DNA of 22,692 bases from JBBQSU01 sp038234815 (GCA_038234815.1 JBBQSU010000050.1:1-22692); one strand, 5' to 3'; positions 14,281 through 22,288 are shown, counted from the first letter of the stretch. Program-made: numbers and translations. Notes: generated from the letters alone by a model not told the origin.

Positions 14281-15291
14281 ATGTCCACCCTCACCATTCC
14301 CCTGCCCGAGTTCAAGCCTGCGGACTTCGCTTCGGACCAGGAGGTGCGCTGGTGTCCCGGCTGCGGGGATTATTCGATCCTGGCCCAGACGCGCAAGGTG
14401 CTGGCCAAGCTGGGCTGCGCCCCACACAACACGGTGTTCATCTCGGGCATTGGGTGCTCCAGCCGGTTTCCCTATTACATGAACACCTACGGGTTTCATT
14501 CCATCCACGGCCGCGCGCCCACTTTCGCTACCGGATTAAAACTGGCACGGCCCGAACTGAATGTCTGGATCGCCACCGGCGATGGTGACGGGCTTTCCAT
14601 TGGCGGCAATCATCTGCTGCATATCATCCGCAGAAATCCCAATATCAAAATCCTGCTGTTCAACAACAAGATTTATGGCCTGACCAAGGGTCAATATTCG
14701 CCCACCAGCGAAAAGGGAAAAAAGACCAAGAGCAGCCCGATGGGCACACTCGACAACCCCCTCCGGCCACTCACGTTTGCCCTGGGCGCCGGGGCCACCT
14801 TCGCGGCCCGGGCGATGGCAACCGACGTCAAGCACCTTGAATACGTCCTTGAGCGTGCGGCGCGTCATAATGGAACTGCACTGGTGGAAATCGATCAGAA
14901 CTGCCTGATTTTCAACGACGGGGCCTTCGAGCCCCTCTCGGCGAAAGAGACGAAAAACGACACCACGCTCATGGTCGAACACGGCAAGCCGCTGCTGTTC
15001 GGGAAGAACTTGGACAAGGGCATTCGCCTGAATGGCCTGGAACCGGAGGTCGCCAAGGGTGACGCACCCGGCATTTTGGTACACGATGAAAAATCCCCCT
15101 CGGCCACGCTGGCATTTATGCTGAGCAATCTGGCTCAGCCGGAATTCCCCGAGCCGTTCGGCGTTCTTCGCGCCATCGAAGCCGACACGCTCGATCAACT
15201 CACCCGCGAGCAACTCGACCTGGCCAAAGCCAAACGCCCGGCCGACCTGCAAGCGGTGCTGGATGGTGGCGAGGCTTGGACTTTAAGCTGA
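14281..15291 (+). CDS. korB: 2-oxoacid:ferredoxin oxidoreductase, beta subunit
   Basis: A 336-residue thiamine-diphosphate-binding subunit. RWCPGCGDYSIL (about residues 23-34) is the conserved CPGCG start. SGIGCSSRFPYY follows, and GDGDGLSIGGNHLL (about 99-112) is the metal and diphosphate-binding GDG motif. The segment NNKIYGLTKGQYSPTS is also conserved. There is no separate ferredoxin-domain extension; the cysteines of CPGC and the later ones may hold the single [4Fe-4S] cluster of this two-subunit type. The start has AAGGAG 10 nt before the ATG. It works with KorA, whose gene precedes it. It ends 21 bp before the converging dihydropyrimidine dehydrogenase gene. Confidence 0.92.
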   Translation: MSTLTIPLPEFKPADFASDQEVRWCPGCGDYSILAQTRKVLAKLGCAPHNTVFISGIGCSSRFPYYMNTYGFHSIHGRAPTFATGLKLARPELNVWIATGDGDGLSIGGNHLLHIIRRNPNIKILLFNNKIYGLTKGQYSPTSEKGKKTKSSPMGTLDNPLRPLTFALGAGATFAARAMATDVKHLEYVLERAARHNGTALVEIDQNCLIFNDGAFEPLSAKETKNDTTLMVEHGKPLLFGKNLDKGIRLNGLEPEVAKGDAPGILVHDEKSPSATLAFMLSNLAQPEFPEPFGVLRAIEADTLDQLTREQLDLAKAKRPADLQAVLDGGEAWTLS

Positions 15292-15292
15292 T

Positions 15293-15306
15293 CGGCATCG
15301 ATGCCG
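15293..15306. terminator. Palindrome between converging korB and preA-like genes
   Basis: CGGCATCGATGCCG is a perfect 14-bp palindrome that could fold with a TCGA loop. It fills most of the 21 bp between the two stop codons. A T-run follows only 10 nt later on the plus strand, so it is a weak terminator candidate. Confidence 0.35.
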
Positions 15307-15312
15307 TAGGAA

Positions 15313-16419
15313 TCATTTTTGCGACAGGGCATCGGACTGGCGAACCACTTCGTCACCCGTCCACTGCTTGTCTTCGATCGCCACCGCCCGCCCGCGGGCC
15401 TTGGCCTGCCGGTTCACTAGATCGAGATGCGTTGTGAAGTATTGCAGGCTGTGTCCGCGAAACTGGCCGATATTTTCAAATCCATGCCGGGCCATAAACG
15501 CCAGCAGTTCCTGCTTCATCTGCCGGATGATCCCATAGCCATATTTCATCACGCCCGTACACACCTGCACGGTATCGGCGCCAAGTAAAATAAACTGCGC
15601 CGCGTCTTTGCCGCTTTCAATCCCGCCCAGCGCGCTGATCGATCGATCGGGAAAACGGTCGCGCCGGACTTCGGCACACTCTTTGACCATCCGCAAAGCG
15701 ATTGGCCGGATGGCGATGCTCGAATATCCGCCGGGGGTGGAATATCCCTCAACTGTCGGCTCGGGCCGGAGCGTTTCCAGATCGACCCCGAGCACGCACA
15801 GAATCGTGTTGATGGCGCTCAGGCCCTCGCAGCCACCCGACAAAGCCGCCGCGGCGCCGTCGGCAATGCTCGTCACGTTCGGCGTGAGCTTCGCCCAGAC
15901 TGGCACCTTCGCCACCGCGTTCACCCACGAACACACCTCTTGCATGATCGCAGGCTCCTGGCCCATCGCCGAACCCATCGCCCGTTCGGTCAATCCGTGC
16001 GGGCACGAAAAATTCAGTTCCAGCCCCGCCACCCCCGTCGCCTGCACGCGCTCGACGATCTCGCACCACCGATCCTTATGATATTCCTCCATCACCGAAC
16101 CAATGACCACGCCGTCAGGGTACTTGTCTTTCAGCATCTTCAGTTCGTCCAGCCACACCTGAAAAGGCCGATCGCTGATAAGTTCGATGTTCTGCCATCC
16201 GATGATTTCATTGCTCTTCGGATCGCGCAAGCGCGCGTACCTTGGCGCAACATTCACCACCTTCGACGCGTCCAGACTCAGCGTCTTAATAACGACCGCG
16301 CCCCACCCCTCTTCCAGTGCTTTGCCCACCACGTTGGCATTGGTGCCCGGCGGGCCGGACCCGATGATGAACGGGTTCTCCAGTTTGATGCCGTTAACGG
16401 TTGTTGCCAGAGTCGCCAT
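15313..16419 (-). CDS. preA: Single-domain dihydropyrimidine dehydrogenase (PreA/PYD1-like)
   Basis: A 368-residue FMN-binding TIM-barrel enzyme that reduces uracil or thymine to the dihydro form in the cytoplasm, the first step of reductive pyrimidine breakdown. Visible are ENPFIIGSGPPG at the phosphate-side start and LELNFSCPHG with Asn136 and the catalytic Cys139. SAINT carries the Asn204-Thr205 pair that contacts the base. It is shorter than the bacterial PreA I know (about 411 residues), which ends in two CxxCxxC clusters; none is present here. Its tail (LQYFTTHLDLVNRQ, then DKQWTGDEVV) looks instead like the tail of plant PYD1, from memory. No PreT-like NAD(P)H partner lies in the window, so the electron donor is open. 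ATG 16419 is chosen; an upstream TTG frame is Arg-rich. It follows hydA by 38 bp. Confidence 0.88.
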   Translation of the reverse strand: MATLATTVNGIKLENPFIIGSGPPGTNANVVGKALEEGWGAVVIKTLSLDASKVVNVAPRYARLRDPKSNEIIGWQNIELISDRPFQVWLDELKMLKDKYPDGVVIGSVMEEYHKDRWCEIVERVQATGVAGLELNFSCPHGLTERAMGSAMGQEPAIMQEVCSWVNAVAKVPVWAKLTPNVTSIADGAAAALSGGCEGLSAINTILCVLGVDLETLRPEPTVEGYSTPGGYSSIAIRPIALRMVKECAEVRRDRFPDRSISALGGIESGKDAAQFILLGADTVQVCTGVMKYGYGIIRQMKQELLAFMARHGFENIGQFRGHSLQYFTTHLDLVNRQAKARGRAVAIEDKQWTGDEVVRQSDALSQK

Positions 16420-16457
16420 GACTTTTTTCAAACTTCCTTCGATCGGTCCCACTCGCC

Positions 16458-17840
16458 TCAACCGGCGGCGCAAACTCCGCGCTTCAAGAATTGCCCGTCA
16501 CCGGGCTTTCCCACATATTTTCCATTTTGCACGACCAATTTCCCTCGACTGAAAACCGTTTCCACCACGCCCTTAATCTTCATGCCTTCGTACAAATTAT
16601 AGTCGCAATTCTGGGTCTGCGCTGACGCCCGCCGCACCTGCTCCTTTTCTGAATCGAAGATCACGATGTCGGCGTCCGACCCCGGCGCAATCGTCCCCTT
16701 CCGGGGAAACAGGCCAAACATTTTCGCGCTGGCGGTGCAACAGAGATCGACCCATTGATTCAGGCTAAAACCGCGCTGAACCACCGCGCCGTGATGGATC
16801 ATTGCCAGGCGGTCTTCCACCCCTGGCCCGCCATTAGGAATTTTCGTGAAACTCTCCCGGCCCAATTCCTTCTGGCCATAGTAATTAAACGGACAGTGGT
16901 CCGTGCTGACTTCCTGCAGGTGGCCCAGCCGCAGGCCGCGCCATAGCGGCTCGATATTTTCCTTGCCCACGAGTGGCGGAGTAAAGACGTATTTCGCGCC
17001 CTCGAAACCGGGTTTGTCGTAATAGCTGTCGTCCAGAAAAAGGTACTGCGTACAGGTTTCACCGAACGCCCGCACCCCGCGGTCGCGGGCCCGTGTCAAT
17101 TCTTCCAGCGCCGCAGCGCACGATACATGCACAATGAAGACCGGCGCACCGGCCACTTCGGCCACGCGGCAGGCCCGGGCCACGCCGTCGGCCTGCATGG
17201 CCGGCGGGCGCGATAGCGCATGATACTTCGGCGCAACCTTGCCGGCCCCCACCAGCGCCTGCACCATCTCGGCAATGGCGCTGCCGTTTTCGGCATGAAC
17301 CATCGTCAAGCCGCCGGCATCCCCAGCCGCCTGCATCACCCGAAACATCGTCCCATCGTCCACCATCAGCACGCCCGGATACGCCAGGAATAATTTGAAG
17401 CTGGTAATGCCCTGGCTCATCACGCTGACCAGTTCCGCCCGCTGACGCGATTCGTATTGGGTAATCGCCAGATGAAATCCATAATCGATCGCGCACTTGC
17501 CCGCGGCCTTGGCGTGCCAAAGGTCCAGGGTCTGACTGAAACTCTGGTCCTTGCCCTGCAGCGCAAAATCAATGACCGACGTGGTGCCCCCCACCGCTGC
17601 GGCAATCGTGCCCGACTGAAAATCGTCACTCGACACCGTTCCACCAAACGGCATGTCCAGATGCACGTGTGGATCAACCGCGCCGGGGATGACCAACTTC
17701 CCGGCGGCGTCGATGACCTGATCGACCCTTCCGGAAAGATTCCGGCCCACTTGCAGAACGACCTGGCCGTCAATCAACACGTCGCCGATAAAATCATCCG
17801 TTGCGTTTATCACTCGACCGTTTTTGATGAGCGTTGTCAT
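16458..17840 (-). CDS. hydA: Dihydropyrimidinase (D-hydantoinase family)
   Basis: A 460-residue cyclic amidohydrolase, normal for the family, that opens dihydrouracil to N-carbamoyl-beta-alanine. The binuclear zinc ligands are all visible: DPHVH (His58, His60), the carboxylated lysine in SFKLFLAYPG (Lys149, with Tyr154), His182 in VHAENG, His238 in VHVSC and Asp314 in STDHCPF. GGPGVEDR is the substrate-side loop. I start it at ATG 17840 (MTTLIKNGRVINA), which fits the family; a GTG at 17897 would overlap the gene before it. The ribosome site is weak. The gene lies between the lipoprotein gene and the dehydrogenase gene on the same strand, and the two enzymes catalyse consecutive steps. Confidence 0.93.
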   Translation of the reverse strand: MTTLIKNGRVINATDDFIGDVLIDGQVVLQVGRNLSGRVDQVIDAAGKLVIPGAVDPHVHLDMPFGGTVSSDDFQSGTIAAAVGGTTSVIDFALQGKDQSFSQTLDLWHAKAAGKCAIDYGFHLAITQYESRQRAELVSVMSQGITSFKLFLAYPGVLMVDDGTMFRVMQAAGDAGGLTMVHAENGSAIAEMVQALVGAGKVAPKYHALSRPPAMQADGVARACRVAEVAGAPVFIVHVSCAAALEELTRARDRGVRAFGETCTQYLFLDDSYYDKPGFEGAKYVFTPPLVGKENIEPLWRGLRLGHLQEVSTDHCPFNYYGQKELGRESFTKIPNGGPGVEDRLAMIHHGAVVQRGFSLNQWVDLCCTASAKMFGLFPRKGTIAPGSDADIVIFDSEKEQVRRASAQTQNCDYNLYEGMKIKGVVETVFSRGKLVVQNGKYVGKPGDGQFLKRGVCAAG

Positions 17841-17872
17841 GAATTTCGTCCACGAACTTTCCGCCTTGGAAC

Positions 17873-19399
17873 CTAGGGCTTTCGATAATAAACCCACGGG
17901 GCGGAGGTGGAGCCGGTTGCCAGCGAGCCGACAGCTCGGCCGGAACCGTTTACGCCTGAGTTGGTGATGCCGATGATGGAGTAATCGGTATTCACCATGA
18001 TCACCCCCACCCCACCGTCTTTCAGGCTGACAGATTCAGCGAAGTCCGGGCGATAGGTATCTGATTTCATCACTCCGCCGGCGCTGGTTTCCTTGCTCAT
18101 AAAGGCCTGGCGACCGACATTGTCGGTAAGGTTCAACGGCGTCGACCACTTGCCATCACCGGTGCTGGTGCTGACATACAGATCGACATCGTCCGGTGCC
18201 CATCCGCCTTTTTGCGAGAGTGCAACCGTGACGGCCATCTTTCCGTCGGGCAGTTGCGTCGCCTGCCAGTCGGACACCTTGCCTGGCGCTTTATCAGGCG
18301 CAACCACATCCGTCGGCTCGCCGAGCACGCCGCCGTCGATCGGGTAATCGCGAACGCACTCCTTTTCACTATGCACGGGCATGCGAATGACGTGCTCTTT
18401 GCCGTGCGCGTCAACCAGCAGCGTCACGGGGTTGTTAAAGTTATTCGTGTGATTGGCTTCGCCGATTTGCTTAAGCACTTTCCCGTCGTAGTACATGAGC
18501 GGGGGGTCACCAGAATTTCCTGCCTGGTCGCGAGGGAACGGATAGCGTTCGGCGACGAAATGCGGCGCCCCGGTGGCGTCGATGAAGCCGCGCAAGTCCC
18601 ACAAGCCTTCGCGCTTCGGGGCGGTGTCGTCGTATGACATCGAAGCACCCTTAGCGCGTGCGGCATCCTGCTCCGCCTGTGTGGGGATGGGCTTGGGAGC
18701 GATCAGCACCTTGGTCGTCACCGTCGCGCCGTCCAGAACAGACTGGTTGAGCTGATTGGCATAGTTGGGATTCACCCCGCCTTGAGGCACCCAGTCGATG
18801 TCCTTGTTGCCCTGGTTCCAAATCACGTTGACCGCTCCGTCCGGCCCCCGGCCGGCGAACCAGGATACGGAGGGCGCGTGCTTGTCACAAAAGCGGATGA
18901 TCTTCGACCACGATGCACCGTCGAGACAACGATAGGCGACTATCCCGCAGGTGTACCCGCCGGGACCGTCCAAAGTGTCAGACGCGGCGGTGATGTACTT
19001 CCAAATCGCGTAGACCCGGCCCTTGCCGTCGATCATCATCCGGCAATAGTACGACGAAAGACCGGATTCGTCATCGCTCAGGTTTTTCGGCTCGGTCCAA
19101 GTTGTTCCGCCGTCTTTGCTGGCGCGATAGAACAAGTACGCGGGCTTGCCCGCAGCGGCGCGGTCGGTAAAGATCGCGTGCAGCGTGCCGTCGCTCGCGC
19201 TGGCAATTGAGCAGTATTGCGACCCGCCATATTGGGACAGCTTCACGAGCTTGTCGGCTTTTTTCGGCGGTTCGGTCGCCTGGGCCTGCGGTGATGATGA
19301 AGACGAACCGTCCGATGGCTGGTCCTTATCACTTTTTCCACAACCATTCAGAAGCAGCGTGATGGCAAACCCGGCGATGATGAATCTCGAATAGTTCAT
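17873..19399 (-). CDS. Lipoprotein with sialidase-like (Asp-box) repeats
   Basis: A 508-residue predicted lipoprotein. A hydrophobic signal ends in the lipobox LLNGC, so Cys20 would be lipidated, and a Ser-rich stretch (about residues 28-40) forms a tether. SKDGGTTWTEP is a clear Asp-box of the BNR/sialidase propeller type. Several WSTPLNL-like and strand-rich repeats (SWSKIIR, GKWSTPLNLTD) suggest a six- or seven-bladed propeller. I see no catalytic Arg triad, so enzymatic activity is not claimed. It starts at ATG 19399 with a strong AAGGAG 5 nt upstream and follows the aminotransferase stop by 12 bp. hydA starts 32 bp after its end, so it is inside the pyrimidine operon. Why a surface-anchored protein sits among cytoplasmic catabolic enzymes is not clear. 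Confidence 0.85.
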   Translation of the reverse strand: MNYSRFIIAGFAITLLLNGCGKSDKDQPSDGSSSSSPQAQATEPPKKADKLVKLSQYGGSQYCSIASASDGTLHAIFTDRAAAGKPAYLFYRASKDGGTTWTEPKNLSDDESGLSSYYCRMMIDGKGRVYAIWKYITAASDTLDGPGGYTCGIVAYRCLDGASWSKIIRFCDKHAPSVSWFAGRGPDGAVNVIWNQGNKDIDWVPQGGVNPNYANQLNQSVLDGATVTTKVLIAPKPIPTQAEQDAARAKGASMSYDDTAPKREGLWDLRGFIDATGAPHFVAERYPFPRDQAGNSGDPPLMYYDGKVLKQIGEANHTNNFNNPVTLLVDAHGKEHVIRMPVHSEKECVRDYPIDGGVLGEPTDVVAPDKAPGKVSDWQATQLPDGKMAVTVALSQKGGWAPDDVDLYVSTSTGDGKWSTPLNLTDNVGRQAFMSKETSAGGVMKSDTYRPDFAESVSLKDGGVGVIMVNTDYSIIGITNSGVNGSGRAVGSLATGSTSAPWVYYRKP

Positions 19400-19411
19400 T
19401 GAATCTCCTTG

Positions 19412-20701
19412 TTAAGCAGACGCGACACTCAAGCCCGCGTCCAGCGCATTACAGAGAATATCCACTTCTTCCTTGCTCGAATTAAGCATCATGCCCATTC
19501 GTATGACATTTCCATACACCCCGCCTTTACCGATCAGCACTCCGCCTTTCTTGGTTTCCTCAAAAACGCGCAGCGTCGCCTGGGGGTTCGGCTCTTTGGT
19601 TTTGCGGTCCTTCACCAGTTCAATCGCCTGCATCATGCCCATTCCGCGGGCGTCGCCGACGATCTGGTACTTCTCGTGAAGCATTTTGAAACGCTCACCC
19701 AGATAGGCCCCCACCTCGGCACAGTTGTGCAGCAATTTCTCTTCTTCGATGACTTTAAGGGTGGCATTTGCCGCGGCCATGCTGACCGGGTTTCCCCCGA
19801 AGGTGGCGAAGCTGACGCCGGGGAACTTGTCAGCCACTTCCGCGGTTGCCATGGTGACTGCCACCGGCGCGCCGTTGCCCATGCCTTTGGCCGAAGTGAG
19901 CAGGTCGGGCTGGGCGTTGAAGTGTTCGATGCCGAACCACTTGCCACCGGTGCGGCCCCAGGCGGTTTGAACTTCATCGGCGATGAACAGCCCGCCATAT
20001 TTGCGGGCGATGCCCGTAGCCACTTCAAAGTAACCCTTGGGCGGGACAATAAACCCACCGGAGCCGATGATCGTCTCGGCCATGAAGCCGGCGATCTCCC
20101 CGCCGGTTTCGGTCAGGATCAATTCCTCCAAATCGTGCGCACATTCCAGCCCGCAAGTTTCGGGCTTGGCATGAAACGGGCACCGATAGCAATACGGCGC
20201 ATGGGCGTGCTTGATTCCCGCCACCGGAAGCGGAATCCGCTTCCAGTTGCTTTGTCCGCAGCTGGCGAGCGTTTGCAGACTTCGCCCGGCGTAACTGTGA
20301 CGAAGGGTGATGATGTCCATCCGGCCGGTGGCCGCGCGGGCGGCGTTCATGGCCGTCTCGTTCGCCTCAGTTCCGCTGCTCGTAAAGAACGATTTCTCGA
20401 GTTTCCCCGGGGCGATCTCCGCCAGCTTTGCTGCCAGCAATCCCTGCTGCCGACTTGCATAAAGGGTAGACGTGTGGCTGATCTTGTTGACCTGCTCGAC
20501 GACCGCGTTCACCACCGTCGGATGGGCATGGCCGACGCTGACCGTCAGCACCCCGCCGAAGCAGTCGAGGTATTTGTTCCCCCCTTCATCCCACACCCAG
20601 GCTCCGCGGCCATGATCCAGCGCGATCGGCTCGTCGTAATACATCGAAACAACAGGAAACAGATGCGTCTTGTGCAACGAAATGGTCTCAGACTGTGTCA
20701 T
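19412..20701 (-). CDS. Class III aminotransferase (AGXT2 / beta-alanine transaminase-like)
   Basis: A 429-residue PLP-dependent enzyme. The PLP lysine is in LTSAKGMGNGAPV (Lys272), the pyridine-N aspartate in FIADEVQTAWGR (Asp242), and SSGTEANETA (about 108-117) is the phosphate-binding loop. A Cys-rich segment, APYCYRCPFHAKPETCGLEC, is shared with the AGXT2 branch. Members move the amino group of beta-alanine or similar amines to pyruvate or glyoxylate. Its place upstream of hydA and preA makes beta-alanine, the end product of reductive pyrimidine breakdown, the natural substrate; this is inference. It starts at ATG 20701, with an extended -10 box close before it, and is first in its operon. 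Alternative roles such as alanine-glyoxylate or GABA transamination cannot be excluded. Confidence 0.88.
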   Translation of the reverse strand: MTQSETISLHKTHLFPVVSMYYDEPIALDHGRGAWVWDEGGNKYLDCFGGVLTVSVGHAHPTVVNAVVEQVNKISHTSTLYASRQQGLLAAKLAEIAPGKLEKSFFTSSGTEANETAMNAARAATGRMDIITLRHSYAGRSLQTLASCGQSNWKRIPLPVAGIKHAHAPYCYRCPFHAKPETCGLECAHDLEELILTETGGEIAGFMAETIIGSGGFIVPPKGYFEVATGIARKYGGLFIADEVQTAWGRTGGKWFGIEHFNAQPDLLTSAKGMGNGAPVAVTMATAEVADKFPGVSFATFGGNPVSMAAANATLKVIEEEKLLHNCAEVGAYLGERFKMLHEKYQIVGDARGMGMMQAIELVKDRKTKEPNPQATLRVFEETKKGGVLIGKGGVYGNVIRMGMMLNSSKEEVDILCNALDAGLSVASA

Positions 20702-20723
20702 TGTGCCACCGGCAAAGTGCAGA

Positions 20724-20732
20724 AGTATACCA
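20724..20732 (-). promoter_or_regulatory. Predicted extended -10 promoter of the pyrimidine operon
   Basis: On the minus strand TGGTATACT, an extended -10 box (TG-N-TATACT), lies about 22 bp before the aminotransferase ATG. Transcription would begin near 20717 with a very short leader. No -35 match at 17 bp is seen, which is common with extended -10 promoters, and may mean an activator helps. Confidence 0.4.
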
Positions 20733-20838
20733 GCTTTCCCCACACGCCGCCCGGCAGCAAAAGATTACGGATGGCACGGAGGGAGATTGAGAGGTGCCAG
20801 AGGGAAGAGCCTCCATCTACCGAGCGGACAACGCCGCA

Positions 20839-21174
20839 TCACTCTTTGATCGTGAAGATCGTATTGAGCCGGGCGATTTCGAGCAGGCCTTTAACGCGAG
20901 GCTGGAGGTGCGTCAGCGCCACTGATCCGCCCAGCTTTCGCAGGCGCTGCAGGGCTTCGACCATGACCGCGATTGCGCTGCTGTCCATGTAGGGAACGTT
21001 GGACAGATCAAGAGTCAGATTCTTCGCGGCGGTTTTCTGGAGAATGTCGAGCAGTTCGGTGCGCAGTTCGGGGCTGGTATGCAGATCGATCTCGCCGGCG
21101 ATGGTGCAGAAAACCTCCGAGCCTTCCTGTCGGGCCTCACGGATCAGATCACTGCTGGTGTTGATTGTCGGCAT
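20839..21174 (-). CDS. STAS-domain anti-sigma factor antagonist
   Basis: A 111-residue STAS protein of the SpoIIAA/RsbV type. It shows GEIDLHTSPELR on the first strand and helix, and LDLSNVPYMDSSAIAVMV, where the serine after Asp is the usual site of phosphorylation by the cognate kinase. The unphosphorylated form binds the kinase and frees the sigma factor or another partner. I start at ATG 21174 (MPTINTSSDL). A longer frame upstream lies inside the kinase gene and is rejected. The gene follows the kinase stop by 5 bp, so the two are translationally linked. No sigma factor gene is in the window, so the target is unknown. Confidence 0.9.
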   Translation of the reverse strand: MPTINTSSDLIREARQEGSEVFCTIAGEIDLHTSPELRTELLDILQKTAAKNLTLDLSNVPYMDSSAIAVMVEALQRLRKLGGSVALTHLQPRVKGLLEIARLNTIFTIKE

Positions 21175-21179
21175 CGGAT

Positions 21180-21611
21180 TCAGGCCTTTTTCTTCTGCAT
21201 TTCCAGCAACATGCCATCGGGCTGAGGGGTGAAGCGCACCACGTCCACCAGCGACCGCAGGCAGATCATTCCCAGTCCCCCGGGCTGGGTCGGGTCTTTG
21301 GGCCGCGCCGGCAAGCTGGCGGGGTTCACGCCATTGCCCCAATCGCGTATCGATAATTTTACGCCGTCGGGCAACCGCTGTGCCGTCACCCGGATCGGTT
21401 GATCGGTCACTCCACTGTACGCATGACGCATGATGTTGGCCAGCGCTTCATTGGCGCAGAGGCCAAGATCATTGCAGGCGCTGCCGCTCAATCCACAGGT
21501 CCGGGCGAAGGCTTCAACCCGCTTGCGGCTGTCGGATAATTGGGCAGGGTCGGAGCAGAGTTGCCACTCCAGAAGGTCGTCCGGAGAAGGTGAAACAGAA
21601 CGCGACATCAT
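21180..21611 (-). CDS. RsbW/SpoIIAB-like anti-sigma factor kinase
   Basis: A 143-residue HATPase (GHKL) protein. The N-box is NEALANIMRHAY, the G1 box DWGNGV and the G2 region GGLGM, all in order and expected spacing for the serine-kinase anti-sigma family. It should phosphorylate the STAS protein encoded directly downstream and bind a partner protein. ATG 21611 overlaps the stop of the HEAT lipoprotein gene by the four bases ATGA, which suggests coupled translation. There is no separate ribosome site. Other possible starts are GTG 21623 and ATG 21608. Neither sensor nor phosphatase (RsbU/SpoIIE) genes are nearby. Confidence 0.9.
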   Translation of the reverse strand: MMSRSVSPSPDDLLEWQLCSDPAQLSDSRKRVEAFARTCGLSGSACNDLGLCANEALANIMRHAYSGVTDQPIRVTAQRLPDGVKLSIRDWGNGVNPASLPARPKDPTQPGGLGMICLRSLVDVVRFTPQPDGMLLEMQKKKA

Positions 21612-21919
21612 TTCGGCAGCCACTCTTGCCAGCGCTGGATGGCGGGCCTTCGGGCCAGCGCGTCGTCGTAGTAATGATAGTCAAAAGTCTGGCCGGTGAT
21701 GCGCCGCAGGCCTTCAATGGCATAGAACCTGACCGCAGGGTCGTCATCGTCAAGGTCTTTGATGAGCTGCGGGGCGTCGGAGAGTGTTTTCTCCGATACG
21801 TCGCGCTTGATCGCCGGAACCTTAGCGCGGAGGTCGGGGTTGGAGACATTGACGAGGCCGATGTCGTCGCCGCAACCGGCCAGACACAGAACACAGATAA
21901 GCCAGGACCATCGGGACAT
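21608..21919 (-). CDS. Small lipoprotein with HEAT-like repeat
   Basis: A 103-residue protein that opens MSRWSWLICVLCLAGCGDD: an N-terminal hydrophobic segment and lipobox (LAGC, Cys16), so it is probably lipidated and exported. After a Ser/Asp-rich spacer, KDLDDDDPAVRFYAIEGLRR forms a HEAT-repeat unit (helix, DPAVR turn, helix). The C-terminus (TGQTFDYHYYDDALARRPAI) ends in a helix rich in Trp (WQEW). Such small HEAT lipoproteins are found in planctomycetes, but I do not know their role. It is first in a run with the kinase and STAS genes, with an ATGA overlap to the kinase. A membrane-anchored partner or sensor of the switch is possible but unproven. No strong ribosome site is seen. Confidence 0.78.
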   Translation of the reverse strand: MSRWSWLICVLCLAGCGDDIGLVNVSNPDLRAKVPAIKRDVSEKTLSDAPQLIKDLDDDDPAVRFYAIEGLRRITGQTFDYHYYDDALARRPAIQRWQEWLPK

Positions 21920-21998
21920 TGTGAAAGCTATCGGCCGACAAGCGGAAGAGAGTTGAACCGGGCCGGCCGGCTAGTAACAAAGAACCAACCAATGCAAA

Positions 21999-22029
21999 CG
22001 CCCGTGCCCGGTAAAAACCGGTACGGGCG
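21999..22029 (-). terminator. GC-rich hairpin before the HEAT lipoprotein gene
   Basis: The arms CGCCCGTGCCCGGT and ACCGGTACGGGCG can form a stem of about 13 bp with one bulge and one wobble, around an A-rich loop. On the minus strand it is followed by TTTGCATT, a short T-run. It could end the candidate RNA transcript or act as an attenuator 80 bp ahead of the lipoprotein gene. Confidence 0.45.
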
Positions 22030-22087
22030 CTATAAAAGTACGGCGAATCCGAAAATGCCGTGTGGGAGCGGTTCAGTCAAACCCTTA

Positions 22088-22282
22088 GTAAAAAGGGGGT
22101 GATCATCGAACGGGAGCAAGCTCCTGTTTTTTCCCGAGCGTCCGGATCCCGACACTAGGATTGGTCGGAGTACAAACGACCAATCCTGCGGGCTTGCGTC
22201 TTCTCGGCGAATGATCCCCAGGGGTTGCTTATCGGTTTAACCAAATAAGTACTCCCAAGCTCGCACATCTCAGACTTACCGT
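22088..22282 (-). ncRNA. Candidate structured small RNA (6S-like rod?)
   Basis: Directly behind the promoter at 22289-22317, the sequence can fold as one long rod. The apical hairpin has a perfect 11-bp stem, plus-strand arms 22157-22167 and 22177-22187 with a 9-nt loop. Below it, nested helices pair 22148-22151 with 22189-22192, 22134-22138 with 22203-22207, 22112-22116 with 22252-22256, 22107-22109 with 22261-22263, 22099-22101 with 22264-22266, and 22088-22091 with 22276-22279. A large internal loop lies between the second and third pairs; its longer strand (22208-22251) can form its own hairpin. Length (about 195 nt) and rod-with-bubble shape resemble 6S RNA, which binds RNA polymerase, but I find no conserved motif that proves it. 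It could equally be a regulatory leader. Confidence 0.4.
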
Positions 22283-22288
22283 ACCTCG

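Noticed and set aside
19409..20992. Plus-strand open frame of 527 codons opposite the aminotransferase
   Set aside because: It is antisense to a well-supported class III aminotransferase; its long length comes from GC-rich codon bias.
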